Assembly (NCBI RefSeq): GCF_041296385.1
Contig: NC_091013.1
Span: forward strand, 9,996,001-10,060,000
Origin: Aphelocoma coerulescens
Lineage: Eukaryota > Chordata > Aves > Passeriformes > Corvidae
DNA: 64,000 nucleotides
Direction of reading: 5' to 3'
Notes under the pieces: generated by a model
The model's database searches: none
Told to the model about the DNA's origin: nothing
The model's input: the letters and a program-made list of their open reading frames with translations, nothing else
Translations under genes and position numbers: made by a program
In this document: positions 60,538 through 64,000 of the stretch, piece by piece
How the letters are laid out: every line of letters begins with the position of its first letter
Position numbering within the stretch: position 1 is the first letter of the stretch

Positions 60538-60648
60538 ATGTGGTGCTTAGGTACATGGTTTAGTGGTGGACCTGTTAGTATTAGGTTAATGGTTGAGCTC
60601 AATGATCTTAAAGGTCTTTTCCAACCTGAATAATTTCGTGATTCTGTA
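60538..60648 (+). mobile_element. CR1 LINE 3' end fragment
   Basis: TGGTGCTTAGGTACATGGTT, TAGTGGTGGACCTGTTAGTA, TTAATGGTTGAGCTCAATGA and TCTTAAAGGTCTTTTCCAAC form a common avian CR1 tail, ending CGTGATTCTGTAA. Only the last 110 bases are present. Confidence 0.93.
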
Positions 60649-63600
60649 ACATTATTAAAATACTTCTATCACTTTATGTGATATGATATACTTTATGATA
60701 AAAGCATTCTGGCTTAGACCTCTGTCAAGTTCATGTTTTGGAAAGAAAAGCTACAGATTAAATTAAACCCAAAAGAATATAAACATGTGAATGTATAAAG
60801 GAAAAAATCCCAAATGTTTGAATCCAGCAAAAGAAATGGCAACATCCACAGTGACCTTTTGCTTTGAAAATAACTTCCTTGTTAGGAGGAGCAATTTGTA
60901 GTCTCCAAGAAGGTAGTAAAATCCAAATTCTAATTTGAAAGAAAGTGAATCAAGCAATTCATTCTTATGCTTGAAAATAGGATTGGCTTTATATAGTTGG
61001 CTTTAATGAATATCTCTCAGCAGGCACCCTACCATTGGGGCTGAAGAGCTAAACAAATATGTCACCTTTGCTGCTGCAGTCTTCCATTTGTCATGAAAAC
61101 CAACAGTTAGTGTGATATAAGACGAGTAACTATTTCTTAAATATTTCAGTTTACATGCCATGTACATACTGTTTACAAAACTTTTTTTTCCGAAGGATAA
61201 CTGTATCATAAATTGTTGGCAGTATTGCCTTAGTCCCCTGAACTGGCGAGCATGTGTTTTGACCTTTCTATGAGCAGATTAATAATGGTTCTTGCTTCTG
61301 GTGAAAATCTGCATTTTCATTGCCGAAACCCTGATGGGGAAAAAAAAAAAGTTCACTGCTTACATTCATATAAAAAATATAGGATCAAGCGAAGCAATCC
61401 TGAGACCCAAGGCAAAACTATCTCCTGAAACTGTCAGAATTTCAGTTCCTTTTGCACCAGAAGCCAAAGTGAAAATATCTGTGAACATCTTGATCAATAA
61501 TTCCTTTTTTTTTTTGCTGCAAAATGAGTTAAGCTGCTTTTCTGCAGTGTTTCTTGCCAGTATCTTTGCAGTATACAGCGCTAATTAGAATTAAACCCAC
61601 CTCCATGTAACTAGAATATAACTGGCATTCTTAAAGGTAAACATTTAATGGCCTTTTTAAATCCAAAAGATGCTGTTATGTGCAGAAAGAAGTTTTCCTA
61701 GAGAGAATAATGTCTTGTATGTCAGTTTGAGAAGAGAAGGCTACTACACAACAGAGGTGACATCTCTTAGCAAAAATGCATTTACACTGAGCAATTAAAA
61801 GCTTTGACTTTCCTGAATAACATGGTAGTAATTTACTGTCAAACAGATTTATTTTTAGGGAAAATATGTGCAAAATCATGGCCAGTGATTTTTATTTTTT
61901 AAATGAATAAAACCAGAACATTAAGGGCTTCTAAATCTTTGACATTGTTCTTCCTTGAAAGTCACCAGATAAATTAGCACCAAGTAATTGACACACCTTC
62001 AAGTAAGGCATCAAGATTTCTGCTTAAAAATCAAATACTTTATCTCCTGAAATTAATATGATTACTGAAAATTTTAAAGAAGTATATTTCCAAGCTATAA
62101 TGGATGTTGTTGAAAACTCCAGATGAAGTTAATATCATGATCTTATTTTCCCACATGTATTTGCAGCAGCATGAGTAAATTTTTGTGTAAGCATATTGCT
62201 GGGGAGTCTAGTGGAGTGTCTTAGTCCATACCTGACCCTGTGAAATAAAACTGAGCATTTAAAAATGCTTGTTCATCATGTAAAAGTTGTTAGAATTTGG
62301 CCTTTCCAATTAACAAGTCCATAATTCTATGGGACCTTCAATATGCCTAATTGCAAGATAGGCCAGTGTGGGTACTATAGACAATCAATTATTTAGGACA
62401 TTTTAGTACTGCTTATGCTTTTAATGAGTTTCCTCGGGTGGACTCCTGTAGTCTTTAAAGACTATATTGACTATAAGCGAGGTTTCTGCAATTTGTTTTA
62501 AACATCCCTTAACAGGAATGTATTTTCTTGGGGCTTTGGGTTGGATTTCAGTGTTCATTCTTCCCTACCAGTTTAAAACAACCAAATTTTGAAACATAAA
62601 AACTATTTTTCTTTGAAGATACCCATTTAAAGGTGAAAGCTGCAGTTACTTTGTCCTTTCTCTTTCCAGCCTACTGGTGGCTTTTCACATTTGAGTCTTT
62701 CAGTGCATGGTACTTGTTTAAATTGCATTGCTTGTTTTATAAAAAGATCTTCAGGTTTTTTAGACATGTTATTTGAAGTCACTGACAGAGCAATGAAAGT
62801 AGAAATTTATGCCACATATTATGGAATAAGGTCATAATTTTTGCTCACTGTTGAAATTTTTTGGTGTGCTATTACAGCCATAGTGAGAATAGACAAGCTA
62901 GTTGAGTTGATGAAATGGAGGTGTTCAAATGGCAGTTGTTCACTGCCCAAATCTGCTGTTTATCCTGGGAATGCTAATTCTGGTTTCCTTACCGATAGCA
63001 GCTTCTCCATCTCCTGTGTGTCTTTGCAAATTGTTGCTTACACATAAGGTTTGGAAACTGTGCTGTGGCTTTTCTTTGGTTTTTTATTGTTGTTGAAGTT
63101 ACTTTTTTTGTTAAATGTTTTCCAAATGAAATTTTAAGCTTCTGTATGAGATAGACTATATAGAGTCCCTTTTGAAGTATTTTCATATTCAACAGAACAA
63201 TTTAAACTCATTTGGAGAAGAAACCAAGCACCAGGATTTATGTGGGAATGTCACAAGTGACAAGCCTTCCCTAATGAATTGCTTCAAAAGTAAAGTACCA
63301 CCTGTCTGACATTATTCAGACTTAATTACCCTGTATCACTTCTGACGACTGCAGAAAAAACAGACTGATGTTTCTGACCTCTGATTTGAAAAGATATTTC
63401 CATCTTGATGTTGTTTTAATCAAATAGCACAAGGTCTCCGTATTGTCAAGCCACAGCTGCCAGTCAAGAGGATTGTATTCTGCATGACAGCTCCAGATTC
63501 TTTTCATCAGTATTTTGTTGCTTTCAGTCCCATTAAGAAGTGTTACAATATTAGTCTTTACTTTTATCTTATCTCTTAAAAGAGAAATTCATACAATCTT

Positions 63601-63800
63601 TCAATAAGCATACATGTGAACCACCACAGGGTTTTGTCCCTTGTAGACATGCAAAGTAAATGAAAAACAACTCTTTTTTTTCCCAAACCATCTGCGACTA
63701 TGAGAGTGATAAGGGAATAATGAATTACCTGGAAAGGAGCCCTAACTGCTTGATATTCCACCTAATTTTTGAACAGAATTATTTCTGCTCACTATTTTAA
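60649..63800. other. AT-rich non-coding DNA, nothing recognised
   Basis: Only short frames. A T run at 61504-61516 and an A run at 61340-61350. No element recognised. Confidence 0.55.
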
Positions 63801-63928
63801 CTTTTTTTTTTTCTTCTTCTTAGGCCATCTACTACTATTTGAGGTTCTTTTTTAACATCCTTGAAAAATATCTGTCACGCTGCAGTATTTCATATAAAAG
63901 TAAAAATGTTCTGTGGTTAACTGAATAA
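63801..63928 (+). other. Acceptor-framed short open frame at the window edge
   Basis: Some 20 pyrimidines (63801-63820) followed by TAG at 63821-63823 make an excellent splice acceptor. From 63824 the phase-0 frame is open for 34 codons to TAA at 63926-63928 and begins AIYYYLRFFFNILEKYLSRC. A weak donor-like A|GTAAAA occurs at 63899. It could be a short internal or terminal exon. The other two frames close within about 11 codons. I do not recognise the peptide, and the sequence just downstream is cut by the window end. Confidence 0.2.
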
Positions 63929-64000
63929 TTAATTGTGTCTAACTATATTTGAGATGATTGGGAAGGAGTGTATGCATCTCTATGGCAACTTTATCTTCTG
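63929..64000. other. Window edge, nothing recognised
   Basis: Seventy bases of AT-rich DNA. Nothing recognised. Confidence 0.5.

Noticed and set aside
1..64000. CRISPR arrays, prokaryotic operons, phage or plasmid systems
   Set aside because: CR1 LINEs, avian-type LTRs, an isolated CpG island and splice-like signals identify vertebrate DNA; no regularly spaced repeats or dense gene arrays exist.

Overview
This 64 kb window reads as bird nuclear DNA, most likely neoavian and probably a songbird. The evidence is several fragments of CR1, the chicken-repeat LINE. They show the CR1 reverse-transcriptase and C-terminal signatures and 3' ends built from imperfect ATTCTGTG-type octamers. There are also LTRs whose sequence I recognise as avian ERV-type, and most of the window is AT-rich single-copy DNA. 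I found no complete protein-coding gene, tRNA, rRNA or CRISPR array. Family assignments rest on memory of avian repeats and motifs, not on a search.

Layout. 1-8.4 kb: AT-rich, no recognised element. 8.4-9.3 kb: a minus-strand ERV LTR with a duplicated AP-1-bearing block, followed by a short exon-like open frame with a hydrophobic core. 9.3-19.6 kb: mostly featureless, with an AT-rich palindrome, a GC-richer patch of overlapping frames and one CR1 tail. 19.6-31.9 kb: the repeat-rich core. It has five CR1 copies, a solo LTR with TGTTGT/ACAACA ends, and a three-layer nest (old minus-strand CR1, split by an ERV LTR, itself split by a plus-strand CR1). 25.4-25.7 kb, inside that core: a promoter-like patch (GC box, CCAAT box) ending in ATG GCA GAG followed by a consensus splice donor. 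34.3-35.2 kb: the only clear CpG island, with good donor sites on both strands. 35-42 kb: no recognised transposons, only homopolymer tracts. 42-64 kb: four more CR1 pieces, a simple-repeat cluster near 44.6 kb, a possible ancient MIR-like SINE and several weak exon-like frames, the last touching the right edge.

The most economical reading is intron or intergenic DNA of a large, sparsely exonic locus. The patch at 25.6 kb and the island at 34.3-35.2 kb are the best candidates for transcription start regions. If both serve one plus-strand gene they could be alternative first exons, but that is inference. The best-supported special observation is the nested transposon stack at 20.7-22.7 kb, which gives a relative order of insertion.
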